Assembly: GCA_016720905.1 (NCBI GenBank)
Contig: JADKJT010000034.1
Span: 227,610-291,609 of the forward strand
Direction of reading: 5' to 3'
From: Gemmatimonadaceae bacterium
GTDB lineage: Bacteria; Gemmatimonadota; Gemmatimonadetes; Gemmatimonadales; Gemmatimonadaceae
Length of the DNA: 64,000 nucleotides
Each line of letters starts with the position of its first letter. Position 1 is the first letter of the stretch. Positions 34,328 through 42,939 of the stretch are shown piece after piece. A program made the translations under genes and the position numbers. The notes beneath the pieces were generated by a model. The model saw nothing but the letters and a program-made list of their open reading frames with translations, ran no database searches and was not told where the DNA came from.

Positions 34328-36945
34328 TTGCGCACCAGGCCTCCTAATCCGCCCGAGATCAGCGCGGCCACATTGGTAAGAATTCGCGGCAACGCCAATC
34401 CCCCCGGCGATGCCAGATAGCGCGGCTCCCAGATGGGATCAAACTTGTCCTTGTACTGTCGCAAGCCGCGGAAGTTGTAAAAGTGCTCGCCGAATTTGAA
34501 CACGAACGCACCGGCACGGTTCCAGAGTGGGGCCAGCGCCCGCGACTCAAGCCCCGACAACGGCGCCATGCCGAGGCTGAAGTGGGCGTAGCTTTCGGCG
34601 TGTCCCCACAGCATGAGATTCGTGAACAGGAAGTCCATGACGCCCGGCGGCGCCACCGGCGTCCAGCGCATCAAGTCAACACTCAGCTCGGCGCGATTGC
34701 CCGCGCGCCACACATTGGCAAACGCCACAGGCGTCCCCGCATGCCGCACCAACGCGATCGGTTGGTGCGCCAAATAGTCGGCATCAAAGCGACCCAGGGA
34801 GAATCCCTTTTCGCGCACATGCTTTTCCTCCAGCCAAGCCTCTGAAATCGACGCGAGCGTCGGGAGCAACGGGGGAACATCGGTTTCATGGACGATCTCA
34901 AAGGTGACCTGCCGCTTCTCCGCATCCTTCATGACTCGGCGCAGTCCTTTGCGCGTGTTGCCGTCAAGACTGAAATCCGCCAAGGGCACCAGCGCCTCCT
35001 CGCCAAGCTTGAGCAGCGATAGCCCAAGATCGATGTACAGGGGCAGACGGGACGTGCCGACCTCGTAGAACACCGTCCAGCCGCCGTGTCGATCGGCCAA
35101 CTCGCGAAACCGCCACGCCAACTCGTCACCGGCGTCGACATCACCAATCGGATCCCCAAGCGCAACCCAGCTTCGACCTTCCACGCCATACATCAGCATC
35201 GATCGATCCGCATCGTCCATCAGCAGCGCCTTGTCGCCCAACAATGCCAGATTCGCGCGCGTATCGGACGCGCGCAGCACGATACCCTTGGCACGCATCA
35301 GGGTAACGGCGTCTGGCAACACGGGATCGGCCGGCGCATGTCGCATCAGGCGCCAGAACGCCAGAATGACCGTGCTGCCCAGTACCACGAACGTCGAACG
35401 CAGGAATCGCGGCGCGTCCGCGTGCCGACTGAAGCGCCACCAGAGATCGCTGTCGTATTCCACGTGTCGGTACGCGAACAATCCAAACGCCACGCTCGCG
35501 CCAATGGCCGCCACAATCGCGACAACCCATTCGGGCTCGAGTGGTTCGGCGAGCAGCGCGGCACGTCGGTGAAATGCCGCCCGACTGGGGATCAGAACCG
35601 TCAGCACCGTCGCCAGGATCAACGCCTCCTCGATGTCGAGACCTTTGAGCAGCGACGCGACGATGCCGGCGCTCAACGCAATGACACTCAGTACCCACGC
35701 CGCGTCGAGACGTCGACGAAGCGCCCACGCCAGCACCACCAGCGCCGCACCGACGAGACTGCCGGTCAGATGCGACACTTCGATGACGCCCAGCGGCAGA
35801 ATGCGCTCGAGCGCGGCCACGCGCGAACGTTCCGCCGGGGTGGCACCGGAGAGCAGCAAAATCAGCCCGGCAATGAAAGTCGCCGCACTGAGGATTGTCG
35901 GGAGGACCGTCGGCCCCCATCGCCCCGCCAGTCGTGCTGTGAACCGCGCGGCATTGGCGAGATCCCGTTGACGTCGACGCGCCAGCATGACCGCCAGCAT
36001 CAACGCCGCGATCATGAACGGCAGCAGGTAGTACACCGCGCGATACGCGACCAGCGCCGCAATCGCGAGCGGTGCGCCAATCACCGGTGTCAACAACACA
36101 ACCATGAGGGAGTCGAACACGCCCAGACCGCCCGGCACGTGACTGGCCAGGCCGATCGCCTGCGCCAACGCAAAGGAGCCGAGGAATGCCACGAATCCCA
36201 GACCGGGTGTGGCTGGGAGCAGCGCCCACAGCACCGCAGCAGCCAGGGTCCAGTCCGCCGCGGCCACGGCAACCTGCAGCGCCGTCAGGACGACCCCCGG
36301 CGGGGCGAGTGCGACACCGCCAATGACGATGGGTCGTCGTCGAACGCTGGCCAGGACCAGATACGACAGGACAACACCCAGCAGGCCGATACCGATCGCG
36401 CGGAACACGGTGGACGAGGCATACGCAATGGCGGCCGACGGTAGCGGCTCGAATGTCAGCGCCAGTCCGGACGCGCCCAGCAAGCCGATCCAGAAACCAA
36501 TGGCGGAGAACGTCGCGGCGCGCGCCACGTCGGATGTGGTCAGTCCGCTCTCGGTCCAGAATCGCAATCGAAACGCCCCGCCGGTAATCGCCGCGAAACC
36601 CAGCGTTTGACTGAACGCGTATGCGAAGAGCGATGCCTGCAGCGACTTGCGCAGCGGAATCGGGGTGCGCGCGTAGCGCAGCCCGAGCACATCATACAGG
36701 GGCAGCACCGCATAGCATGCCACGGTCAGCGCCAGTGCGTCCAGCAGTGATCGACGCGACCACGTCGACAGCGTGTGCATTACGGCGTGATAGGTCGTGG
36801 TGTGCAATTCATCGCGCACGACAATCCCGGCAATGACGAGAATGACCAGTGACGTCAACGGAAGCAGCCAGCGACGCCAGGCGACAGACTCGCCGTGCAA
36901 CGAGGACGCGCTCGGAAGCGACTCGGCGGTTGCCGGATGGGTCAT
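34324..36945 (-). CDS. mprF: MprF: bifunctional lysylphosphatidylglycerol synthase/flippase
   Basis: 873 aa from ATG 36945 (MTHPATAESL); a longer start upstream is less likely. The N-terminal part (about 40-520) holds about 13 transmembrane helices of the flippase unit with typical loops (LRYARTPIPLRKSLQASLFAYAFSQ, HVPGGLGVFDSLMV). The C-terminal cytoplasmic domain (about 545-860) is the GNAT-like aminoacyltransferase (DUF2156), with VALGDPIGD, GDKALLMDDADRSMLMYGVEGRSW and MAPLSGLESR. It transfers an amino acid from aminoacyl-tRNA to phosphatidylglycerol and flips the product, lowering surface negative charge. Co-transcribed with the VirJ/AcvB-like hydrolase, as in rhizobial lpiA-atvA operons. 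Confidence 0.95.
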   Translation of the reverse strand: MTHPATAESLPSASSLHGESVAWRRWLLPLTSLVILVIAGIVVRDELHTTTYHAVMHTLSTWSRRSLLDALALTVACYAVLPLYDVLGLRYARTPIPLRKSLQASLFAYAFSQTLGFAAITGGAFRLRFWTESGLTTSDVARAATFSAIGFWIGLLGASGLALTFEPLPSAAIAYASSTVFRAIGIGLLGVVLSYLVLASVRRRPIVIGGVALAPPGVVLTALQVAVAAADWTLAAAVLWALLPATPGLGFVAFLGSFALAQAIGLASHVPGGLGVFDSLMVVLLTPVIGAPLAIAALVAYRAVYYLLPFMIAALMLAVMLARRRQRDLANAARFTARLAGRWGPTVLPTILSAATFIAGLILLLSGATPAERSRVAALERILPLGVIEVSHLTGSLVGAALVVLAWALRRRLDAAWVLSVIALSAGIVASLLKGLDIEEALILATVLTVLIPSRAAFHRRAALLAEPLEPEWVVAIVAAIGASVAFGLFAYRHVEYDSDLWWRFSRHADAPRFLRSTFVVLGSTVILAFWRLMRHAPADPVLPDAVTLMRAKGIVLRASDTRANLALLGDKALLMDDADRSMLMYGVEGRSWVALGDPIGDVDAGDELAWRFRELADRHGGWTVFYEVGTSRLPLYIDLGLSLLKLGEEALVPLADFSLDGNTRKGLRRVMKDAEKRQVTFEIVHETDVPPLLPTLASISEAWLEEKHVREKGFSLGRFDADYLAHQPIALVRHAGTPVAFANVWRAGNRAELSVDLMRWTPVAPPGVMDFLFTNLMLWGHAESYAHFSLGMAPLSGLESRALAPLWNRAGAFVFKFGEHFYNFRGLRQYKDKFDPIWEPRYLASPGGLALPRILTNVAALISGGLGGLVRK

Positions 36946-37183
36946 GAGGGTCTGGTACACCGGAGTGAATCCCAAGGGCCTGCACCGCCATCGCGCGATC
37001 CAGACCCCTTGAATAGAACCGGTCAACCTTGCGGCGCGATTAACCGCAGTCGCACGTCCGTTTGTTACGCCAGACACCCCTTCACACGGTACGGGCGAGT
37101 TCTATCTTAGTGCCAGCGGGTTTCAACGGCGCCCGAATAGACGTGCCCGCACACGACCTACCGCCTGACCGAGGGCCTCACTC

Positions 37184-38230
37184 ATGACTGCGTTGCCCGC
37201 TCGCCTCGCCATCCTTTCATGCAGCGCCGTGCTGATGGTACCAGGCGCGATCTCGGCGCAACCGACGACGGCGACAACGGCCGACACCGTGCGCCTCACC
37301 GAATGGACGGTGCCGTGGGAGAAGACCACCCCGCGGGATCCATCACTCGATGCCAGCGGTCGCGTCTGGTTTGTAGGACAAGCGGGCAATTACGTGGCCC
37401 GACTCGATCCGAAAACCGGCGCCTTCACCCGCATTGAAATCGACAGCGGAACGTACCCACACTCCGTTTCGATAGACGAGCGTGGCAACGCCTGGTACAC
37501 CGGCAATCGCAACGGCATGATCGGCCGCATCGATGGACGCACCGGGGTCATCACGCGCTATCCTATGCCCGACCCCGCCGCCAAAGACCCGCACACGATC
37601 GCCTTCGACGCGAAGGGTGATCTGTGGTTCACGCTGCAGAACAGCAACATGGTGGGTCATCTCGTGCCGGCCACCGGCAAAGTCTCGCTGCTCACCATGT
37701 CCACACCGGCGGCACGACCGTACGGCATTGTCATCGATCGCAGCGGACGCCCGTGGTTCAACCTGTTCGGCACCAACAAGATCGGCACCATCGATCCCAC
37801 ATCGTTGCGTGTGCGTGAGTATGTCCTGCCCGACGCGCGTGCCCGCGGCCGACGCATCGCCCTCACCAGCGACGGTGGCGTATGGTACGTGGACTACACG
37901 CGCGGGTTTCTGGGCCGGCTCGATCCCGTCAGCGGCAACGTGCGCGAATGGCCCATGCCCGGTGGCGCGGTGTCACTCCCCTACGCCATGACGGTCGACG
38001 ACGAGGACCGCTTGTGGTTTGTCGAAACCGGCTCGCAACCCAATCGCCTGGTGGGATTCGATCCCCGCTCGACGAAATTCTTTTCGCGCACCGACCTTGG
38101 GCCGGCCACGCCGAATACGGTGCGACACATGGTGTTCGACAAGGCAACGCGATCCATCTGGTTCGGCAGTGATCGCGGGACAATCGGGCGCGCCGTGGTG
38201 CCCAAAGGGACCGCGCGCCCAATTGGATGA
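37184..38230 (+). CDS. Secreted Vgb-like (streptogramin lyase fold) beta-propeller
   Basis: 348 aa with a signal peptide (LAILSCSAVLMVPGAISA). Blades repeat about every 40-45 residues around a Gly-x-x-Trp-Phe core: GRVWFVGQAGNYVARLDPKTG, GNAWYTGNRNGMIGRID, GDLWFTLQNSNMVGHLVP, GRPWFNLFGTNKIGTID, GVWYVDYTRGFLGRLDP. This is the Vgb/SMP-30-like seven-bladed family. True Vgb cleaves streptogramin B, but most genomic members have no known activity, so resistance should not be assumed. The 238-bp spacer upstream to mprF shows no feature beyond divergent promoters that I cannot pin down. Confidence 0.85.
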   Translation: MTALPARLAILSCSAVLMVPGAISAQPTTATTADTVRLTEWTVPWEKTTPRDPSLDASGRVWFVGQAGNYVARLDPKTGAFTRIEIDSGTYPHSVSIDERGNAWYTGNRNGMIGRIDGRTGVITRYPMPDPAAKDPHTIAFDAKGDLWFTLQNSNMVGHLVPATGKVSLLTMSTPAARPYGIVIDRSGRPWFNLFGTNKIGTIDPTSLRVREYVLPDARARGRRIALTSDGGVWYVDYTRGFLGRLDPVSGNVREWPMPGGAVSLPYAMTVDDEDRLWFVETGSQPNRLVGFDPRSTKFFSRTDLGPATPNTVRHMVFDKATRSIWFGSDRGTIGRAVVPKGTARPIG

Positions 38231-38312
38231 AGACCTGCGCGTACTTCGCTGACTCGCAGCGCTCCCATCTTCATTCTCACGTCTTTCCTCTCCCGTTTCC
38301 CACGACGGCATC

Positions 38313-38882
38313 GTGAACACTGCCGCACCGCGGCCCCGTGTGGCATTCCAGGGCGCACTCGGCGCGTTCAGTGAGTTGGCAATTCAACAGCAATGGCCCG
38401 ATGGCGCCGTTTCGGTTCCCAATGACACGTTTGAAGGCACTGTCCAATGCGTACTGTCCGACAACGCTGACTTTGCTGCAATTCCCGTAGAAAATGCCAT
38501 CGCGGGACCCGTGCACATCGCGCTCGAAGCGCTCGACACCCATGAGGCACAGTTGGTCCGCCACGGCGAACTTCGGGTGGTCATCCATCTCTGCCTGATG
38601 GCGCCGCCTGGCGCATCACTCGCCAACCTGCGAGTCATTCGAAGCCATCCCATGGCACTTGCCCAGTGTCGTATCTTTTGTGCTCGTCATGGATGGCTTG
38701 CCCCGGAACCGCACGCCGACACGGCCGGAGCGGCCTGCGACGTGGCAGCACAGGGTGATCGAACCATCGGCGCGGTGGCCGGCGAATCGGCCGCACAGCG
38801 ATACGGTCTCGAAATTCTCGCGCGCTCGATAGAAGACGTACCTGCCAACTGGACGCGCTTCGTGATTGTCAGTAAACGCTGA
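38313..38882 (+). CDS. pheA: Prephenate dehydratase, catalytic domain only
   Basis: 189 aa from GTG 38313. Family motifs: VAFQGALGAFSE, DFAAIPVENAIAGPV, VIRSHPMALAQC, GAVAGESAAQRYGLEILA, and the catalytic Thr-Arg-Phe in NWTRFVIVS. It converts prephenate to phenylpyruvate in phenylalanine synthesis. The protein stops right after the catalytic domain: the ACT domain that gives feedback inhibition in most PheA proteins (about 280 aa in total) is missing. The stop is followed by the M28 peptidase gene, so no fused ACT domain can be recovered downstream in another frame as far as I can read. Confidence 0.92.
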   Translation: MNTAAPRPRVAFQGALGAFSELAIQQQWPDGAVSVPNDTFEGTVQCVLSDNADFAAIPVENAIAGPVHIALEALDTHEAQLVRHGELRVVIHLCLMAPPGASLANLRVIRSHPMALAQCRIFCARHGWLAPEPHADTAGAACDVAAQGDRTIGAVAGESAAQRYGLEILARSIEDVPANWTRFVIVSKR

Positions 38883-38916
38883 CCACGAACGAGTCTTTCA
38901 ACCGCCGAGGTGGCGG

Positions 38917-40692
38917 ATGACAAATCCTTCCGTGTTGCCGTTTCGGGTGAGTGCGCTTGCTGCGGTGCTTCTGGCGTGTATCGTGAGCACCAGTCCGCTC
39001 GCCGCACAAACACCGAGCGCCAGCAAGCGCGTCGTGCCACCGGCATTCGCCACGCTCAGCGGGCCCATAAGCCGCGAGCTCTCCGGGGACCGTGCACGCA
39101 CCACGGTGGGATTCGTCGAGCAGTTCTTCCGACTCCCCGGCAACCGCGGGTTCGATGCATCTATCGATACCGTCGCGGCACTGCTCACGGCAGCCGGCTA
39201 TGTGCCCGAGTCGCGCGCGACAACGAAAGATCGGCTCGTCTTCCGCGTGGAGTCGCGACCCATGACCGCGCCAGCGTGGACGCCCGACGATGCGTCGCTC
39301 ACCATTATCGGACGCAACGCGCCGCTGATGACCTGGGCCACGAATCACAACATGATCGCCATCAACTCGTGGTCCACGCCCGAGGGCGGCGTGACCGCGC
39401 GCGTCATTGATATTGGCGCCGGTACTGACGCCGAGCTGGCCAAGCAGGATCTCACCGGCGCCATCGCGCTGGTGGACGGCAACTTCCGCGCGGTATTCCC
39501 CAAGGTGATGCAACGGGGCGCGTTGGGTATGCTGGCCGCGCAGAAACTGCCCGCCTACAATCAGCAAACCAAGAACACCACGGCCATTCAATTCACCAGC
39601 GTCACCCGGGACACGGTCAATCGTGGCTTCGTGATCTTTGTGTCGTCCGCGTCGCGCGATTCACTCAAGGCCGCGCTCTCCGCTGGCCCCGTGCAAGTGC
39701 GCGCTATGGTGAAGGCACAATTCGAGTCGCGTCCCGAACGCACCGTGGTGGCAGAAATTCGCGGTGCGCTGCGTCCCGCCGAACGCTTTGTCTATTCAGC
39801 GCACGTGCAGGAACCTGGTGCCAACGACAATGCGTCCGGCGTGGGACTGTTGGCCGAGATGGCACGCACCGCCGCCGTGATGTTCAAGCGCGGACAGGTC
39901 AATCCGGCGCGCACACTCACGTTTCTGTGGGGCGACGAAATTCGTTCCACCGACCGCTTTCTCAAGGAAGACAGCGTGCGGCGGGCCGGCGTGAAGTGGG
40001 GCATGTCGCTGGATATGGTGGGCGAGAACACCGCCCTCACCGGCGGCACGTTCCTCATCGAGAAGATGCCCGACCCGTCGGCCGTGTGGGTACGTGGCGA
40101 AGATCAGCACTCCGAATGGGGCGGCAGTCCGATTGCCGCGTCGGCCATTCGCGCCTACTGGTTCAACGATTTTGTGCGGCAACGCTGTCTCGATCGTGCC
40201 GCCACCACCGGCTGGGTGGTCAAGTCCAATCCCTTTGAGGGCGGCAGCGATCACACGCCGTTTCTCAATGCGAAAATCCCCGCGGTGCTACTCTGGCACT
40301 TTACCGATCAGTTCTACCACACCGATCTCGATCGGCTGGACATGGTGAGTGCCACCACCCTCACCAATGTCGGCAACTGCGCGCTCAACACCGGCCTCCT
40401 GCTCACGGCGGGTACACCCGGCGTTACCAAGGCCGCACTCACCGAACTGGCCGACGTGGCGGTGCGTGAACTGCGCACACAAGGGGACCTGTCGGCCAAG
40501 GCCATCCAGAGTGGATCGACCGCGGCCGCCGAACGCGTCATCATTGAGGCGTGGCGCGACTACTATGTTGCAGCGCTGACCAAGATCCCCGACATGGCCG
40601 TCAACGCGGTGGGCTTCGATGCCGCTATTGCGGCCGCGCAGGAACGGGTGCGACGCGTCGCCACTGAGGTGCTCGGCCAGCTGGGCCGCTGA
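38917..40692 (+). CDS. Secreted M28-family metallopeptidase
   Basis: 591 aa from ATG 38917 with a signal peptide (SALAAVLLACIVSTSPLAAQ). A PA-type insert lies at about 130-240. The M28 core starts at about 290: first zinc His in VYSAHVQEPGANDNASG with the bridging Asp in the same block, acidic residue in FLWGDEIRS, Asp in GMSLDMVGEN, and the last His in LLWHFTDQFYHTDLDRLD. It likely removes N-terminal amino acids or dipeptides from peptides in the periplasm or outside. The C-terminal 100 residues are helical. Stands alone 34 bp after pheA. Confidence 0.92.
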   Translation: MTNPSVLPFRVSALAAVLLACIVSTSPLAAQTPSASKRVVPPAFATLSGPISRELSGDRARTTVGFVEQFFRLPGNRGFDASIDTVAALLTAAGYVPESRATTKDRLVFRVESRPMTAPAWTPDDASLTIIGRNAPLMTWATNHNMIAINSWSTPEGGVTARVIDIGAGTDAELAKQDLTGAIALVDGNFRAVFPKVMQRGALGMLAAQKLPAYNQQTKNTTAIQFTSVTRDTVNRGFVIFVSSASRDSLKAALSAGPVQVRAMVKAQFESRPERTVVAEIRGALRPAERFVYSAHVQEPGANDNASGVGLLAEMARTAAVMFKRGQVNPARTLTFLWGDEIRSTDRFLKEDSVRRAGVKWGMSLDMVGENTALTGGTFLIEKMPDPSAVWVRGEDQHSEWGGSPIAASAIRAYWFNDFVRQRCLDRAATTGWVVKSNPFEGGSDHTPFLNAKIPAVLLWHFTDQFYHTDLDRLDMVSATTLTNVGNCALNTGLLLTAGTPGVTKAALTELADVAVRELRTQGDLSAKAIQSGSTAAAERVIIEAWRDYYVAALTKIPDMAVNAVGFDAAIAAAQERVRRVATEVLGQLGR

Positions 40693-40704
40693 GGGGTCCG
40701 TCAG

Positions 40705-40743
40705 ATTAGGTCGTAGTTGCGCCCTTCCTAACTACGACCTAAT
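40705..40743. terminator. Perfect 14-bp inverted repeat after the M28 gene
   Basis: ATTAGGTCGTAGTT at 40705-40718 and its exact complement at 40730-40743, with an 11-nt loop. It lies 13 bp after the peptidase stop and is AT-rich against the local background. It could be a terminator or, since an ATPase gene starts 51 bp further on, an operator. There is no clear U-tract after it. Confidence 0.6.
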
Positions 40744-40752
40744 ATTAGTGAT

Positions 40753-40786
40753 ACGTTACGCCCTATTCTAATTGAACGTTTACGCC
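40753..40786 (+). promoter_or_regulatory. Direct repeat upstream of the AAA ATPase gene
   Basis: ACGTTACGCC (40753-40762) and ACGTTTACGCC (40776-40786) form a near-perfect direct repeat 23 bp apart, ending 8 bp before the ATG at 40794. The spacing (about two helical turns) suits a dimeric regulator. Purely inferential. Confidence 0.35.
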
Positions 40787-40793
40787 TTTGCCG

Positions 40794-42041
40794 ATGAAAC
40801 CCCGCGCCGTCCCCGCGAAAGCCAATCCCCTCACCGCGCCGAACCGTTTTGCCGGCGGCGGTGTGGCGGTGCTCGGCGAGGACTTCACCAATCGCGAAAC
40901 GGAGCGCGCCGAAATCGCGAGAAGCCTGCGCACACCACGCGGTCATATCGTGGTCGCGGGGCTCCGCCGCATGGGCAAAACCTCTATCCTGCTCGCGGTC
41001 CGCGACGAACTGGTCAAGGCTGGCCATCCGGTGCTGTACGTCGATCTCTGGACGGCGTCCACCATCGAGGACATGACCACGCGACTTGCGTCTGCCGCCG
41101 CCGCAACGCTCGGCCGACGCTGGCAAGACACCGTCACACGGTTGGGTCGAACGCTGAGACTCGGCTTTGAAGTCACGGAATCTCCCACCGGACTCATGAT
41201 TCCTGTTCCCAAGCTTGAGTTCCGTGGCGCGCCGATTGGCACGCAACGGCAGCGGCTGGTGGAAACGCTTGACTTGCTCGAACAGCTTGCCACCAGTCAG
41301 AAGGCGCACTTAAGCGTGATCATCGACGAGTTTCAGGAGATAGAACGACTGGGCAGCGAAGGGCGGGGCAATCAGCGCGTCAGTGCGATGCGCCAGGTGC
41401 GAGCGGCTATTCAGCATCACAGACACGTCACCTATGCATTCGCCGGATCCGATCGCCGTCTCATTCAGGAGCTGCACGCTGAAGACGGCGGCGCGCTGCA
41501 TAATCTGGGACGAAAGTACGACATCGGCCCCATCGAATCGAATCACTTTGCGAAGTGGATCGAACGGCGGTTTCGTATCATGGGGATTGATGGCAGCGGC
41601 GCGGGTCTTCGCATTATCGATGTCGCCGGTCCACGTACCCGGGATGTGCGTACCCTGGCCGAGTCGATCGCCGAACTGGCTCGCGAGCGGGCTGTGGTAA
41701 CGGAGGCACTCATCGATGACGGCGTGCGGGCCGTCGTGAGACAACGTCATCCCAGTTACGAAGCCGATTGGAAATCGCTTACCCGTCTCCAGCAGAATGT
41801 GCTGCGCGCGGTTGCCGCTGAAGGCACCGGACTGACCAAGCGGGACACTCGCGACAAGTACGGGCTCGGCGAGGCGAGTGGAATCTCCAAAACCATCGAA
41901 GCGCTGACCGAGCGCGCCGTGTTGCTGCGCGACGACACCACCGTGATATTCGATGACCCGTTCTATCGCGCCTGGGTCATCGACGCGGCGCTGTCGGATG
42001 TTGGCGTTCGACTGCCTATCACGTTCCTGCCCAATCGTTGA
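40794..42041 (+). CDS. P-loop ATPase of the AAA/archaeal-ATPase type with C-terminal winged helix
   Basis: 415 aa from ATG 40794; a TTG two codons earlier is less likely. Walker A is AGLRRMGKTS, Walker B is SVIIDEFQEIE, sensor-1 region is VTYAFAGSDRR. The last 90 residues (LTRLQQNVLRAVAAEGTGLTKRDTRDKYGLGEASGISKTIEALTERAVL) form a winged-helix module. This matches stand-alone STAND-like ATPases of the archaeal-ATPase group, often tied to mobile DNA or defence, but no partner gene is adjacent. The AT-richer upstream spacer with inverted and direct repeats suggests a recently acquired unit. Confidence 0.85.
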   Translation: MKPRAVPAKANPLTAPNRFAGGGVAVLGEDFTNRETERAEIARSLRTPRGHIVVAGLRRMGKTSILLAVRDELVKAGHPVLYVDLWTASTIEDMTTRLASAAAATLGRRWQDTVTRLGRTLRLGFEVTESPTGLMIPVPKLEFRGAPIGTQRQRLVETLDLLEQLATSQKAHLSVIIDEFQEIERLGSEGRGNQRVSAMRQVRAAIQHHRHVTYAFAGSDRRLIQELHAEDGGALHNLGRKYDIGPIESNHFAKWIERRFRIMGIDGSGAGLRIIDVAGPRTRDVRTLAESIAELARERAVVTEALIDDGVRAVVRQRHPSYEADWKSLTRLQQNVLRAVAAEGTGLTKRDTRDKYGLGEASGISKTIEALTERAVLLRDDTTVIFDDPFYRAWVIDAALSDVGVRLPITFLPNR

Positions 42042-42059
42042 CGCGTGTGCTAACAGCGC

Positions 42060-42807
42060 TTACGGCGTGCGCGCCACCCGCAACGTCTGCCGCAAAATCG
42101 TTGTCGGCCCCACCGGCGTTTCCACCTGCAGCAATCGCCGCGTAGTGGCGCCAATCCACACCGTGACCTCCTGTTGCCCACCCAACAGGAACAGCACCAC
42201 GTGGGCGCGCTCGCCATACATGGTGGTGGCGCCAGTCACTCGCACTTGATACAGATGCAAACCCGTTTCCAAGATCGTACACGGGAAAGGTCGCCACGTA
42301 GCCTGAGTCCAACGGCAGCGCGCGCAGCACCAGGTCCCAGTTGCCCGAGTCAAACGCGGAGCGCGTAATGGTGGTGTCAATCGCCGCACCCATCGCGTCC
42401 GGTGGCCCGATGCTGCCACGGACGCGCAGTCCGCTGAAATCCAACTGCAGGTGGCGCTGCGGTTGCCACGAACGGTGCTGGCGCGGCGCCAGCGTTTGCG
42501 CATCCGACAACGTGGAATCAATCAGGCGCGCATCGCCGCGTTGCACAATCAACACGCGCCGCAACAGCGGCGTGGCACCGCCTTCGCGGGTGATCATATC
42601 GGTGATGGTGCCCACCGGGATCTCATCGCCGTCGCGATAGCCAGTCAGCGCATACGTCAGCGTGTCCACCCGAAGGTCGCCAGCACGCAGGCTGGTATCA
42701 CCAGGGACAACCCGGTGTGGTGTGGCCACCGGCGCCTGCGCGTGCGCCCTGGCCGTGCTGGCGAACAGCGCAGCGAAGCCCAGCATGGTACGCAACGCCT
42801 GCATCAT
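42060..42807 (-). pseudogene. Secreted beta-rich protein of unknown family, split by a 1-nt insertion
   Basis: From ATG 42807 the first frame gives a signal peptide (LRTMLGFAALFASTARAHAQ) and the body up to YVATFPVYDLGNG. The rest continues in a second frame (LHLYQVRVTGATTMYGERAHVVLFLLGGQQEVTVWIGATTRRLLQ) to the stop at 42060. One extra base in an A3 run (42259-42261; T3 on the coding strand) restores a single 248-aa protein. The YGxxAxVVxF and WIGxxTRxLLQ pattern is that of beta-rich lipoprotein-like folds (DUF3108-like in style), not firmly assignable. It diverges from the TonB receptor. Confidence 0.7.
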
Positions 42808-42939
42808 GATCGAGCGGGATCGAGTGAAGTGCACGACAGGCTGAATCGCCTGCCTCCTGAAAGCTCGTACACCATACGGACCGAGACCAGCCACCCGAGA
42901 CCATGCAACCATTCAGGACCATCCAACGTCCTACCCAGC

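Noticed and set aside
35086..36444. Long plus-strand open frame opposite mprF
   Set aside because: Arg/Gln/His-rich antisense shadow of mprF; no start signal or domain.
37184..38230. Streptogramin resistance gene
   Set aside because: Only the beta-propeller fold is shared with Vgb; most such proteins have no resistance role and no catalytic evidence is visible.
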